From NCBI RefSeq assembly GCF_050947335.1, contig NW_027473367.1, positions 186,001 through 250,000 on the forward strand: a stretch of 64,000 nt of DNA, in the 5' to 3' direction. Made by a program: the position numbers and the translations under genes. Under the pieces are notes generated by a model. That model saw only the letters and a program-made list of their open reading frames with translations, ran no database searches and was not told the origin of the DNA. Shown here piece by piece: positions 15,672-30,972 of this stretch (positions are counted from its first letter, which is position 1; every line of letters starts with the position of its first letter). This DNA is from Megachile rotundata. Taxonomy: Eukaryota > Arthropoda > Insecta > Hymenoptera > Megachilidae.

Positions 15672-16007
15672 TCATACCATCACAATCATACAATCACAAT
15701 CATACAACCACAATCATGCAATCACAATCATACAATCATATTCATACAATCACAATCATACAATCACAATCGTACATTCACAATCGTACAATCACAATCG
15801 CACAACCACAATCAGACAATCACACTCATGCAATCACAATCATACAATCACAATCATACAATCGCAATCATACAATCACAATCATGCAATCACAAAAATA
15901 CAATCATAATCATACAATCACAATCATACAATCACAATCATACAATCGCAATCATACAATTACAATCTCCCAAATACAATCATACAATCACAATCATACA
16001 ATCACAG
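15672..16007. repeat. 336-bp tandem duplication, copy 1
   Basis: TACCATCAC at 15675 recurs at 16011, TGCAATC at 15717 recurs at 16053, and CACAAAAATAC near 15890 recurs near 16226. The spacing is 336 bp, exactly 24 units, and no 13-bp unit lies in the interval. The repeated content is the CATATTC/CGTACATTC/CGCACAACC/CAGACAATC cassette followed by CACAAAAATAC. Confidence 0.85.
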
Positions 16008-16343
16008 TCATACCATCACAATCATACAATCACAATCATACAACCACAATCATGCAATCACAATCATACAATCATATTCATACAATCACAATCATACAAT
16101 CACAATCGTACATTCACAATCGTACAATCACAATCGCACAACCACAATCAGACAATCACACTCATGCAATCACAATCATACAATCACAATCATACAATCG
16201 CAATCATACAATCACAATCATGCAATCACAAAAATACAATCATAATCATACAATCACAATCATACAATCGCAATCATACAATCACAATCATACAATCATA
16301 ATCATACAATCACAATCATACAATCACAATCATACAATCACAA
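16008..16343. repeat. 336-bp tandem duplication, copy 2
   Basis: Head-to-tail partner of 15672-16007; the clear match runs to about 16261, after which the two differ by one or more plain units. It carries CAGTC directly before TACCATCAC, which copy 1 lacks, so the copies are not fully identical at their left edges. Confidence 0.8.
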
Positions 16344-17448
16344 TCATACAATTACAATCATACATCACAATCATACAATCACAATCATACAATCGCAATC
16401 ATACAATTACAATCTCCCAAATACAATCATACAATCACAATCATACAATCACAGTCATACAATCACAATCATACATTCACAATCATACAATCGCAAGCAT
16501 ACAATCACAATCATACAATCTCAATCATACAATCACAATCATGCAATCACAATCATACAATCATATTCATACAATCACAATCATACAATCACAATCGTAC
16601 ATTCACAATCGTACAATCGCAATCGCACAACCACAATCAGACAATCACACTCACACAATCACAATCATACAATCACAATCATACAATCACAATCATACAA
16701 TCACAATCATACAATCACAATCATGCAATCACAAAAATACAATCATAATCATACAATCACAATCATACAATCGCAATCATACAATCACAATCATACAATC
16801 ATAATCATACAATCACAATCATACAATCAAAATCGTACAATTACAATCATACATCACAATCATACAATCACAATCATACAATCGCAATCATACAATTACA
16901 ATCTTCCAAATACAATCTCCCAAATACAATCTCCCAAATACAATCTCCCAAATACAATCTCCCAAATACAATCATACAATCACAATCATACAATCACAAT
17001 CATACAATCACAATCATGCAATCACAATCATACATTCAAAATCATGCAATCACAATCAAACAATCACAATCATGCAACCACAATCATACAATCGCAATCA
17101 TTCAATCACAATCATACAATCATAATCATACAATCACAATCATACAATCATAATCATACAATTACAATCATACATCACAATCATACAATCACAATCATAC
17201 AATCGCAATCATACAATTACAATCTCCCAAATACAATCTCCCAAATACAATCATACAATCACAATCATACAATCGCAATCATACAATTACAATCTCCCAA
17301 ATACAATCTCCCAAATACAATCTCCCAAATACAATCTCCCAAATACAATCATACAATTACAATCATACAATCACAATCATACAATCACAATCATGCAATC
17401 ACAATCACACATTCAAAATCATGCAATCACAATCATTCAATCACAATC
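16344..17448. repeat. HOR segment P, copy 1
   Basis: From about 16.7 kb this segment matches 20441-21192. TGCAATCACAAAAATAC at 16724 matches 20456, CAAAATCGTAC near 16830 matches 20562, and the unusual TCTTCC unit at 16898 matches 20630, all at spacing 3732. After the TCTCCC tract the spacing becomes 3746, because this copy has five units in that tract and the other six. The part before 16.7 kb carries the GCAAGC and CGTACATTC/CGCACAACC cassettes and links to the 336-bp duplication. Confidence 0.78.
16898..16967. repeat. Five-unit TCTTCC/TCTCCC tract
   Basis: First unit ACAATCTTCCAAAT, then four ACAATCTCCCAAAT units. The only other TCTTCC unit I saw is at 20630, in the sister HOR, where the tract has six units. 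Confidence 0.88.
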
Positions 17449-20440
17449 ATACAATTACAATCTCCCAAATACAATCTCCCAAATACAATCATACAATCAC
17501 AATCATACAATAACAATCATACAATCACAATCATACAATCACAATCATACAATCACAATCATACAATCACAATCATACAATCACAATCATACTATCACAA
17601 TCATACAATCACAATCATACATTCAAAATCATGCAATCACAATCATACAATCACAATCATACAATCACAATCATACAATCGCAAGCATACAATCACATTC
17701 ATACAATCTCAATCATACAATCTCAATCATACAATCACAATCATACAATCATAATCATACAATTGCAATCATACATCACAATCATACAATCGCAATCATA
17801 CAATCGCAATCATACAATCACAATCGTACAATCACAATCGTACAATCACAATCGCACAACCACAATCAGACAATCACAATCATACAATCACAATCATACA
17901 ATCACAATCATACAATCACAATCATACAATCACAATCATACAATCACAATCATACAATCACAATCATACAATCACAATCATGCAATCACAATCATACATT
18001 CAAAATCATGCAATCACAATCATACAATCACAATCATGCAATCACAATCATACAATCATAATCATACAATTACAATCATACATCACAATCATACAATCAC
18101 AATCATGCAATCACAATCATACAATCACAATCATACAACCACAATCAAAGAATCACAATCATACAATCACAATCATACAATCACAATCATACAATCGCAA
18201 GCATACAATCACAATCATACAATCTCAATCATACAATCACAATCATGCAATCACAATCATACAATCATATTCATACAATCACAATCATACAATCACAATC
18301 GTACATTCACAATCGTACAATCACAATCGCACAACCACAATCAGACAATCACACTCATACAATCACAATCATACAATCACAATCATACAATCACAATCAT
18401 ACAATCACAATCATACAATCACAATCATGCAATCACAAAAATACAATCATAATCATACAATCACAATCATACAATCGCAATCATATAATCACAATCATAC
18501 AATCATAATCATACAATCACAATCATACAATCATAATCATACAATTACAATCATTCATCACAATCATACAATCACAATCATACAGTCGCAATCATACAAT
18601 TGCAATCTCCCAAATACAATCTCCCAAATACAATCATACAATCACAATCATACATTCAAAATCATGCAATCACAATCATACAATCACAATCATACAATCG
18701 AACTCATACAATCGCAATCATACAATCACAATCATACAATCGCAATCATACAATTACAATCTCCCAAATACAATCTCCCAAATACAATCATACAATCACA
18801 ATCATACAATCACAATCATACAATCGCAATCATACAATCGCAATCATACAATCACAATCATACAATCGCAATCATACAATTACAATCTCCCAAATACAAT
18901 CTCCCAAATACAATCTCCCAAATACAATCTCCCAAATACAATCATACAATCACAATCATACAATCACAATCATACAATCACAATCATACAATCACAATCA
19001 TGCAATCACAATCATACATTCAAAATCATGCAATCACAATCATACAATCACAATCATGCAATCACAATCATACAATCATAATCATACAATCACAATCATA
19101 CAATCACAATCATACAATCACAATCATGCAATCACAATCATACAATCACAATCATACATTCAAAATCATGCAATCACAATCATACAATCGCAATCATACA
19201 ATTACAATCTCCCAAATACAATCTCCCAAATACAATCATACGATCACAATCATACAATCACAATCATACAATCACAATCATACAATCACAATCATACAAT
19301 CGCGTTCATACAATCGCAATCATACAATCACAATCATACAATCGCAATCATACAATTACAATCTCCCAAATACAATCTCCCAAATACAATCTCCCAAATA
19401 CAATCATACAATCACAATCATACAATTATAATCATACAATCACAATCATACAATCACAATCATACAATCACAATCATACTATCACAATCATACAATCACA
19501 ATCATACAATCACAATCATACAATCACAATCATACAATCACAATCATACAATCACAATCATGCAATCACAATCATACATTCAAAATCATGCAATCACAAT
19601 CATACAATCACAATCATGCAATCACAATCACACAATCATAATCATACAATCACAATCATACAATCACAATCGTACAATCACAACCGTACAATCACAATCG
19701 CACAACCACAATCAGACAATCACAATCATACAATCACAATCATACAATCACAATCATACAATCACAATCATACAATCACAATCATACAATCACAATCATA
19801 CAATCACAATCATGCAATCACAATCATACATTCAAAATCATGCAATCACAATCATACAATCACAATCATGCAATCACAATCATACAATCATAATCATACA
19901 ATTACAATCATACATCACAATCATACAATCACAATCATACAATCGCAATCATACAATTACAATATCCCAAATACAAACTCCCAAATACAATCATACAATC
20001 ACAATCATACAATCACAATCATACAATCACAATCATGCAATCACAATCATACAATCATATTCATACAATCACAATCATACAATCACAATCGTACATTCAC
20101 AATCGTACAATCACAATCGCACAATCACAATCATACAATCACAGTCATACAATCACAATCATACAATCACAATCATACTATCACAATCATACAATCACAA
20201 TCATACAATCACAATCATACAATCACACTCATACAATCACAATCATACAATCACTATCATACAATCACAATCATACAATCACAATCAAAGAATCACAATC
20301 ATACAATCACAATCATACAATCGCAAGCATACAATCACAATCATACAATCTCAATCATACAATCACAATCATGCGATCACAATCATACAATCATATTCAT
20401 ACAATCACAATCATACAATCACAATCGTACATTCACAATC
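17449..20440. repeat. ~3-kb HOR segment Q, copy 1
   Basis: Matches 22144-25107. The spacing is 4695 bp at the left (AATAACAATC at about 17509 and 22204) and 4667 bp further right (TGCAATC at 17981 and 22648). Two plain units are therefore missing from copy 2 between them. Shared rare markers include CGAACTC near 18707 and 23374, CGCGTTC near 19302 and 23969, and CACAACCGTAC near 19680 and 24347. At 20441 it departs from copy 2 in a way that fits loss of 98 bp, exactly seven units. Confidence 0.84.
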
Positions 20441-21192
20441 ATACAATCACAATCATGCAATCACAAAAATACAATCATAATCATACAATCACAATCATAC
20501 AATCGCAATCATACAATCACAATCATACAATCATAATCATACAATCACAATCATACAATCAAAATCGTACAATTACAATCATACATCACAATCATACAAT
20601 CACAATCATACAATCGCAATCATACAATTACAATCTTCCAAATACAATCTCCCAAATACAATCTCCCAAATACAATCTCCCAAATACAATCTCCCAAATA
20701 CAATCTCCCAAATACAATCATACAATCACAATCATACAATCACAATCATACAATCACAATCATGCAATCACAATCATACATTCAAAATCATGCAATCACA
20801 ATCAAACAATCACAATCATGCAACCACAATCATACAATCGCAATCATTCAATCACAATCATACCATCATAATCATACAATCACAATCATACAATCATAAT
20901 CATACAATTACAATCATACATCACAATCATACAATCACAATCATACAATCGCAATCATACAATTACAATCTCCCAAATACAATCTCCCAAATACAATCAT
21001 ACAATCACAATCATACAATCGCAATCATACAATTACAATCTCCCAAATACAATCTCCCAAATACAATCTCCCAAATACAATCTCCCAAATACAATCATAC
21101 AATTACAATCATACAATCACAATCATACAATCACAATCATGCAATCACAATCATACATTCAAAATCATGCAATCACAATCATTCAATCACAA
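20441..21192. repeat. HOR segment P, copy 2
   Basis: Second copy of about 16.7-17.45 kb, containing TCTTCC at 20630 followed by five TCTCCC units. TACCATCATAATC near 20872 is a private variant where copy 1 has TACAATC. The match ends near 21192, where copy 1 continues into ATTACAATCTCCC and this copy turns to TGCAATCAC. Confidence 0.78.
20630..20713. repeat. Six-unit TCTTCC/TCTCCC tract
   Basis: Sister of 16898-16967 with one more TCTCCC unit. It shows that expansion within these modules also proceeds by whole 14-bp units. Confidence 0.88.
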
Positions 21193-22143
21193 TCATGCAA
21201 TCACAATCATACAATCATAATCATACAATCACAATCATACAATCACAGTCATACAATCACAATCATACAATCACAATCATACAATCTCAATCATACAATC
21301 ACAATCATACAATCATCATCATACAATTACAATCATACATCACAATCATACAATCACAATCATACAATCGCAATCATACAATCACAATCATACAATCGCA
21401 ATCATACAACTGCAATCTCCCAAATACAATCTCCCAAATACAATCATACAATCACAATCATACAATCACAATCATACAATCACAATCATACAATCACAAT
21501 CATACAATCACAATCATACAATCGAATTCATACAATCGCAATCATACAATCACAATCATACAATCGCAATCATACAATTACAATCTCCCAAATACAATCT
21601 CCCAAATACAATCTCCCAAATCCAATCATACAATCACAATCATACAATCATAATCATACAATCACAATCATACAATCCCAATCATACAATCACAATCATA
21701 CTATCACAATCATACAATCACAATCATACAATCACAATCAAACCATCACAATCATGCAATCACAATCATACATTCAAAATCATGCAATCACAATCATACA
21801 ATCACAATCATGCAATCACAATCATACAATCATAATCATACAATCACAATCATACAATCACAATCGTACAATCACAATCGTACAATCACAATCGCACAAC
21901 CACAATCAGACAATCACAATCATACAATCACAACCATACAATCACAATCATACAATCACAATCATACAATCACAATCATGCAATCAAAAAATACAATCAT
22001 AATCATACAATCACAATCATACAATCGCAATCATACAATCACAATCGTACAATCATAATTATACAATCACAATCATACAATCATAATCATAAAATTACAA
22101 TCATACATCACAATCATACAATCACAATCATACAATCGCAATC
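21193..22143. repeat. Segment inserted between HOR segments P and Q
   Basis: In the 16.7-20.4 kb copy, segments P and Q are contiguous; here they are separated by about 950 bp. The inserted material matches the 14.0-14.6 kb region. GAATTC at 21524 and 14062, and TGCAATC at 21811 and 14349, share the spacing 7462, and the rare TGCAATCAAAAAATAC is present in both. This indicates a mosaic built by exchange between different HOR types. Confidence 0.75.
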
Positions 22144-25107
22144 ATACAATTACAATCTCCCAAATACAATCTCCCAAATACAATCATACAATCACAAGCA
22201 TACAATAACAATCATACAATCACAATCATACAATCACAATCATACAATCACAATCATACAATCACAATCATACAATCACAATCATACTATCACAATCATA
22301 CAATCACAATCATACATTCAAAATCATGCAATCACAATCATACAATCACAATCATACAATCACAATCATACAATCGCAAGCATACAATCACATTCATACA
22401 ATCTCAATCATACAATCTCAATCATACAATCACAATCATACAATCATAATCATACAATTGCAATCATACATCACAATCATACAATCGCAATCATACAATC
22501 GCAATCATACAATCACAATCGTACAATCACAATCGTACAATCACAATCGCACAACCACAATCAGACAATCACAATCATACAATCACAATCATACAATCAC
22601 AATCATACAATCACAATCATACAATCACAATCATACAATCACAATCATGCAATCACAATCATACATTCAAAATCATGCAATCACAATCATACAATCACAA
22701 TCATGCAATCACAATCATACAATCATAATCATACAATTACAATCATACATCACAATCATACAATCACAATCATGCAATCACAATCATACAATCACAATCA
22801 TACAACCACAATCAAAGAATCACAATCATACAATCACAATCATACAATCACAATCATACAATCGCAAGCATACAATCACAATCATACAATCTCAATCATA
22901 CAATCACAATCATGCAATCACAATCATACAATCATATTCATACAATCACAATCATACAATCACAATCGTACATTCACAATCGTACAATCACAATCGCACA
23001 ACCACAATCAGACAATCACACTCATACAATCACAATCATACAATCACAATCATACAATCACAATCATACAATCACAATCATACAATCACAATCATGCAAT
23101 CACAAAAATACAATCATAATCATACAATCACAATCATACAATCGCAATCATATAATCACAATCATACAATCATAATCATACAATCACAATCATACAATCA
23201 TAATCATACAATTACAATCATTCATCACAATCATACAATCACAATCATACAGTCGCAATCATACAATTGCAATCTCCCAAATACAATCTCCCAAATACAA
23301 TCATACAATCACAATCATACATTCAAAATCATGCAATCACAATCATACAATCACAATCATACAATCGAACTCATACAATCGCAATCATACAATCACAATC
23401 ATACAATCGCAATCATACAATTACAATCTCCCAAATACAATCTCCCAAATACAATCATACAATCACAATCATACAATCACAATCATACAATCGCAATCAT
23501 ACAATCGCAATCATACAATCACAATCATACAATCGCAATCATACAATTACAATCTCCCAAATACAATCTCCCAAATACAATCTCCCAAATACAATCTCCC
23601 AAATACAATCATACAATCACAATCATACAATCACAATCATACAATCACAATCATACAATCACAATCATGCAATCACAATCATACATTCAAAATCATGCAA
23701 TCACAATCATACAATCACAATCATGCAATCACAATCATACAATCATAATCATACAATCACAATCATACAATCACAATCATACAATCACAATCATGCAATC
23801 ACAATCATACAATCACAATCATACATTCAAAATCATGCAATCACAATCATACAATCGCAATCATACAATTACAATCTCCCAAATACAATCTCCCAAATAC
23901 AATCATACGATCACAATCATACAATCACAATCATACAATCACAATCATACAATCACAATCATACAATCGCGTTCATACAATCGCAATCATACAATCACAA
24001 TCATACAATCGCAATCATACAATTACAATCTCCCAAATACAATCTCCCAAATACAATCTCCCAAATACAATCATACAATCACAATCATACAATTATAATC
24101 ATACAATCACAATCATACAATCACAATCATACAATCACAATCATACTATCACAATCATACAATCACAATCATACAATCACAATCATACAATCACAATCAT
24201 ACAATCACAATCATACAATCACAATCATGCAATCACAATCATACATTCAAAATCATGCAATCACAATCATACAATCACAATCATGCAATCACAATCACAC
24301 AATCATAATCATACAATCACAATCATACAATCACAATCGTACAATCACAACCGTACAATCACAATCGCACAACCACAATCAGACAATCACAATCATACAA
24401 TCACAATCATACAATCACAATCATACAATCACAATCATACAATCACAATCATACAATCACAATCATACAATCACAATCATGCAATCACAATCATACATTC
24501 AAAATCATGCAATCACAATCATACAATCACAATCATGCAATCACAATCATACAATCATAATCATACAATTACAATCATACATCACAATCATACAATCACA
24601 ATCATACAATCGCAATCATACAATTACAATATCCCAAATACAAACTCCCAAATACAATCATACAATCACAATCATACAATCACAATCATACAATCACAAT
24701 CATGCAATCACAATCATACAATCATATTCATACAATCACAATCATACAATCACAATCGTACATTCACAATCGTACAATCACAATCGCACAATCACAATCA
24801 TACAATCACAGTCATACAATCACAATCATACAATCACAATCATACTATCACAATCATACAATCACAATCATACAATCACAATCATACAATCACACTCATA
24901 CAATCACAATCATACAATCACTATCATACAATCACAATCATACAATCACAATCAAAGAATCACAATCATACAATCACAATCATACAATCGCAAGCATACA
25001 ATCACAATCATACAATCTCAATCATACAATCACAATCATGCGATCACAATCATACAATCATATTCATACAATCACAATCATACAATCACAATCGTACATT
25101 CACAATC
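22144..25107. repeat. ~3-kb HOR segment Q, copy 2
   Basis: Partner of 17449-20440, with the same marker order including CAAAG near 22811 and 24953, AATATCCC near 24629 and the CAGTC/ACTATC/CACACTC string near 24790-24900. Its right end continues through CGTACAATC/CGCACAACC, which the first copy has lost, and runs into the 1.6-kb duplication. Its last ~630 bp also form the start of that duplication. Confidence 0.84.
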
Positions 25108-26082
25108 GTACAATCACAATCGCACAACCACAATCAGACAATCACACTCATACAATCACAATCATACAATCACAATCATACAATCACAATCGTACAATCA
25201 CAATCATACAATCACAATCATGCAATCACAAAAATACAATCATAATCATACAATCACAATCACATTACAATCGCAACTCAATCCAATCACAATCACAATC
25301 ATACAATCATAATCATACAATCACAATCATACAATCATAATCATACAATTACAATCATACATCACAATCATACAATCACAATCATACAATCGCAATCATA
25401 CAATTACAATCTCCCAAATACAATCTCCCAAATACAATCATACAATCACAATCATACAATCACAATCATACAATCACAGTCATACAATCACAATCATACA
25501 ATCACAATCATACAATCGCAAGCATACAATCACAATCATACAATCTCAATCATACAATCACAATCATGCAATCACAATCATACAATCATATTCATACAAT
25601 CACAATCATACAATCACAACCATACAATCACAATCATACAATCACAATCATACAATCACAATCATACAATCACAATCATACAATCACAATCATGCAATCA
25701 CAAAAATACAATCATAATCATACAATCACAATCATAAAATCGCAATCATACAACCACAATCATACAATCATAATCATACAATCACAATCATACAATCATA
25801 ATCATACAATTACAATCATACATCACAATCATACAATCACAATCATACAATCGCAATCATACAATTACAATCTCCCAAATACAATCTCCCAAATACAATC
25901 ATACAATCACAATCATACAATCACAATCATACAATCACAATCATACAATCACAATCATACATTCAAAATCATGCAATCACAATCATACAATCACAATCAT
26001 ACAATCACAATCATACAATCACAATCATACAATCACAATCATACAATCACAATCATACAATCACAATCATACAATCACAATC
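24479..26082. repeat. ~1.6-kb HOR, copy 1
   Basis: Markers recur at spacing 1604 to the left of 25250 (TGCAATC at 24480 and 26084, 24703 and 26307). To the right of 25290 the spacing is 1593 (25567 and 27160). The value 1593 equals 114 x 14 minus 3 and fits three TACATCAC units in the interval. The additional 11 bp are explained by the scrambled stretch at 25249-25290. Confidence 0.84.
25249..25290. repeat. Scrambled satellite stretch, net +11 bp
   Basis: Here the 14-bp lattice breaks. The sequence reads CACATTACAATCGCAACTC and then AATCCAATC, followed by shortened ATCACAATCACAATC units. The corresponding place in the sister copy near 26850-26895 has regular units. Alignment by eye needs about +3 bp before the CGCAA and +8 bp after it. 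No other place I read combines several small indels like this. It could be a real repair scar or a consensus error in the assembly. Confidence 0.8.
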
Positions 26083-27676
26083 ATGCAATCACAATCATAC
26101 ATTCAAAATCATGCAATCACAATCATACAATCACAATCATGCAATCACAATCATACAATCATAATCATACAATTACAATCATACATCACAATCATACAAT
26201 CACAATCATACAATCGCAATCATACAATTACAATATCCCAAATACAAACTCCCAAATACAATCATACAATCACAATCATACAATCACAATCATACAATCA
26301 CAATCATGCAATCACAATCATACAATCATATTCATACAATCACAATCATACAATCACAATCGTACATTCACAATCGTACAATCACAATCGCACAATCACA
26401 ATCATACAATCACAGTCATACAATCACAATCATACAATCACAATCATACTATCACAATCATACAATCACAATCATACAATCACAATCATACAATCACACT
26501 CATACAATCACAATCATACAATCACTATCATACAATCACAATCATACAATCACAATCAAAGAATCACAATCATACAATCACAATCATACAATCGCAAGCA
26601 TACAATCACAATCATACAATCTCAATCATACAATCACAATCATGCGATCACAATCATACAATCATATTCATACAATCACAATCATACAATCACAATCGTA
26701 CATTCACAATCGTACAATCACAATCGCACAACCACAATCAGACAATCACACTCATACAATCACAATCATACAATCACAATCATACAATCACAATCGTACA
26801 ATCACAATCATACAATCACAATCATGCAATCACAAAAATACAATCATAATCATACAATCACAATCATACAATCGCAATCATACAATCACAATCATACAAT
26901 CATAATCATACAATCACAATCATACAATCATAATCATACAATTACAATCATACATCACAATCATACAATCACAATCATACAATCGCAATCATACAATTAC
27001 AATCTCCCAAATACAATCTCCCAAATACAATCATACAATCACAATCATACAATCACAATCATACAATCACAGTCATACAATCACAATCATACAATCACAA
27101 TCATACAATCGCAAGCATACAATCACAATCATACAATCTCAATCATACAATCACAATCATGCAATCACAATCATACAATCATATTCATACAATCACAATC
27201 ATACAATCACAACCATACAATCACAATCATACAATCACAATCATACAATCACAATCATACAATCACAATCATACAATCACAATCATGCAATCACAAAAAT
27301 ACAATCATAATCATACAATCACAATCATAAAATCGCAATCATACAACCACAATCATACAATCATAATCATACAATCACAATCATACAATCATAATCATAC
27401 AATTACAATCATACATCACAATCATACAATCACAATCATACAATCGCAATCATACAATTACAATCTCCCAAATACAATCTCCCAAATACAATCATACAAT
27501 CACAATCATACAATCACAATCATACAATCACAATCATACAATCACAATCATACATTCAAAATCATGCAATCACAATCATACAATCACAATCATACAATCA
27601 CAATCATACAATCACAATCATACAATCACAATCATACAATCACAATCATACAATCACAATCATACAATCACAATCA
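26083..27676. repeat. ~1.6-kb HOR, copy 2
   Basis: Head-to-tail partner of 24479-26082, regular throughout. It includes the CAGTC/ACTATC/CACACTC/CAAAG/GCAAGC string at 26400-26600, the CGCACAACC cassette near 26727 and CACAAAAATAC near 26830 and 27292. The match ends at about 27677, where copy 1 had continued into TGCAATC. Confidence 0.84.
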
Positions 27677-28685
27677 TACAATCACAATCATACAATGATA
27701 ATCATACAATTACAATCATACGTCACAATCATACAATCACAATCATACAATCACAATCATACAATCACAATCATACAATCACAATTATACAATCACAATC
27801 ATACAATCATAATCATACAATTACAATCATACATCACAATCATACAATCACAATCATACAATCGCAATCATACAATCACAATCATACAATCGCAATCATA
27901 CAATTACAATCTCCCAAATACAATCTCCCAAATACAATCATACGATCACAATCATACAATCACAATCATACAATCGCATTCATACAATCGCAATCATACA
28001 ATCACAATCATACAATCGCAATCATACAATTACAATCTCCCAAATACAATCTCCCAAATACAATCATACAATCACAATCATACAATTATAATCATACAAT
28101 CACAATCATACAATCACAATCATACAATCACAATCATACTATCACAATCATACAATCACAATCATACAATCACAATCATACAATCACAATCATGCAATCA
28201 CAATCATACATTCAAAATCATGCAATCACAATCATACAATCACAATCATGCAATCACAATCACACAATCATAATCATACAATCACAATCATACAATCACA
28301 ATCGTACAATCACAATCGTACAATCACAATCGCACAACCACAATCAGACAATCACAATCTTACAATCACAATCATACAATCACAATCATACAATCACAAT
28401 CATACAATCACAATCATACAATCACAATCATACAATCACAATCATGCAATCACAATCATACATTCAAAATCATGCAATCACAATCATACAATCACAATCA
28501 TGCAATCACAATCATACAATCATAATCATACAATTACAATCATACATCACAATCATACAATCACAATCATACAATCGCAATCATACAATTACAATATCCC
28601 AAATACAAACTCCCAATCACAATCATACAATCACAATCATACAATCACAATCATACAATCACAATCATACAATCACAATCATACA
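27677..28685. repeat. Connecting satellite block
   Basis: Starts with two private variants, ACAATGATAATC near 27686 and TACGTCAC near 27720 (in place of TACATCAC). It continues with TCTCCC modules near 27911 and 28038, an ATTATAATC unit, ACTATC near 28139, and the TACATTCAAAATC/TGCAATC pair. The CGTACAATC/CGCACAACC/CAGACAATC group and an AATATCCC/AAACTCCC module near 28596 follow. No gene and no sequence outside the satellite are present. Confidence 0.75.
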
Positions 28686-29680
28686 ATTACAATCTCCCAA
28701 ATACAATCTCCCAAATACAATCATACAATCACAATCATACAATCACAATCATACAATCACAATCATGCAATCACAATCATACATTCAAAATCATGCAATC
28801 ACAATCAAACAATCACAATCATGCAATCACAATCATACAATCGCAATCATACAATTACAATCTCCCGAATACAATCATACGATCACAATCATACAATTAT
28901 AATCATACAATCACAATCATACAATCACAATCATACAATCACAATCATACTATCACAATCATACAATCACAATCATACAATCACAATCATACAATCACAA
29001 TCATGCAATCACAATCATACATTCAAAATCATGCAATCACAATCATACAATCACAATCATGCAATCACAATCATACAATCATAATCATACAATTACAATC
29101 ATACATCACAATCATACAATCACAATCATACAATCGCAATCATACAATTACAATATCCCAAATACAAACTCCCAAATACAATCATACAATCACAATCATA
29201 CAATCACAATCATACAATCACAATCATGCCATCACAATCATACAATCATATTCATACAATCACAATCATACAATCACAATCGTACATTCACAATCGTACA
29301 ATCACAATCGCACAACCACAATCAGACAATCACACTCATACAATCACAATCATACAATCACAATCATACAATCACAATCATACAATCACAATCATACAAT
29401 CACAATCATACAATCACAATCATACAATTACAATCTCCCAAATACAATCTCCCAAATACAATCATACAATCACAATCATACAATCACAATCATACAATCA
29501 CAATCATACAATCGCAAGCATACAATCACATTCATACAATCTCAATCATACAATCTCAATCATACAATCACAATCATACAATCATAATCATACAATTACA
29601 ATCATACATCACAATCATACAATCGCAATCATACAATCGCAATCATACAATCACAATCATACAATCGCAATCATACAATT

Positions 29681-29764
29681 ACAATCTCCCAAATACAATC
29701 TCCCAAATGCAATCTCCCAAATACAATCTCCCAAATACAATCTCCCAAATACAATCTCCCAAAT
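29681..29764. repeat. Six-unit TCTCCC tract
   Basis: Six units, the third beginning GCAATC as at 4087. Repeated at 35356-35439 by the 5675-bp spacing. Confidence 0.88.
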
Positions 29765-30342
29765 ACAATCATACAATCACAATCATACAATCACAATCAT
29801 ACAATCACAATCATGCAATCACAATCATACATTCAAAATCATGCAATCACAATCAAACAATCACAATCATGCAATCACAATCATACAATCGCAATCATAC
29901 AATTACAATCTCCCGAATACAATCATACGATCACAATCATACAATTATAATCATACAATCACAATCATACAATCACAATCATACAATCACAATCATACTA
30001 TCACAATCATACAATCACAATCATACAATCACAATCATACAATCACAATCATGCAATCACAATCATACATTCAAAATCATGCAATCACAATCATACAATC
30101 ACAATCATGCAATCACAATCATACAATCATAATCATACAATTACAATCATACATCACAATCATACAATCACAATCATACAATCGCAATCATACAATTACA
30201 ATATCCCAAATACAAACTCCCAAATACAATCATACAATCACAATCATACAATCACAATCATGCCATCACAATCATACAATCATATTCATACAATCACAAT
30301 CATACAATCACAATCGTACATTCACAATCGTACAATCACAAT

Positions 30343-30972
30343 CGCACAATCACAATCATACAATCACAGTCATACAATCACAATCATACAATCACAATCA
30401 TACTATCACAATCATACAATCACAATCATACAATCACAATCATACAATCACACTCATACAATCATAATCATACAATCACAATCATACAATCACAATCATA
30501 CAATCACAATCATACAATCACAATCATACAATCACAATCATACAATCACAATCAAAGAATCACAATCATACAATCACAATCATACAATCGCAAGCATACA
30601 ATCACAATCATACAATCTCAATCATACAATCACAATCATGCAATCACAATCATACAATCATATTTATACAATCACAATCATACAATCACAATCGTACATT
30701 CACAATCGTACAATCACAATCGCACAACCACAATCAGACAATCACACTCATACAATCACAATCATACAATCACAATCATACAATCACAATCATACAATCA
30801 CAATCATACAATCACAATCATACAATCACAATCATGCAATCACAAAAATACAATCACAATCATACAATCACAATCATACAATCACAATCATGCAATCACA
30901 ATCATACAATCATATTCATACAATCACAATCATACAATCACAATCGTACATTCACAATCGTACAATCACAAT
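30343..30972. repeat. 630-bp internal repeat of the CGCACAATC/CAGTC string
   Basis: CGCACAATC at 30343 and 30973, and CACACTC at 30451 and 31081, are 630 bp apart, exactly 45 units with no short unit between them. After CACACTC the second occurrence lacks three plain units before CAAAG, so that spacing drops to 588 bp. The same pair is present in the second 5.4-kb copy near 36018 and 36635. Confidence 0.78.
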
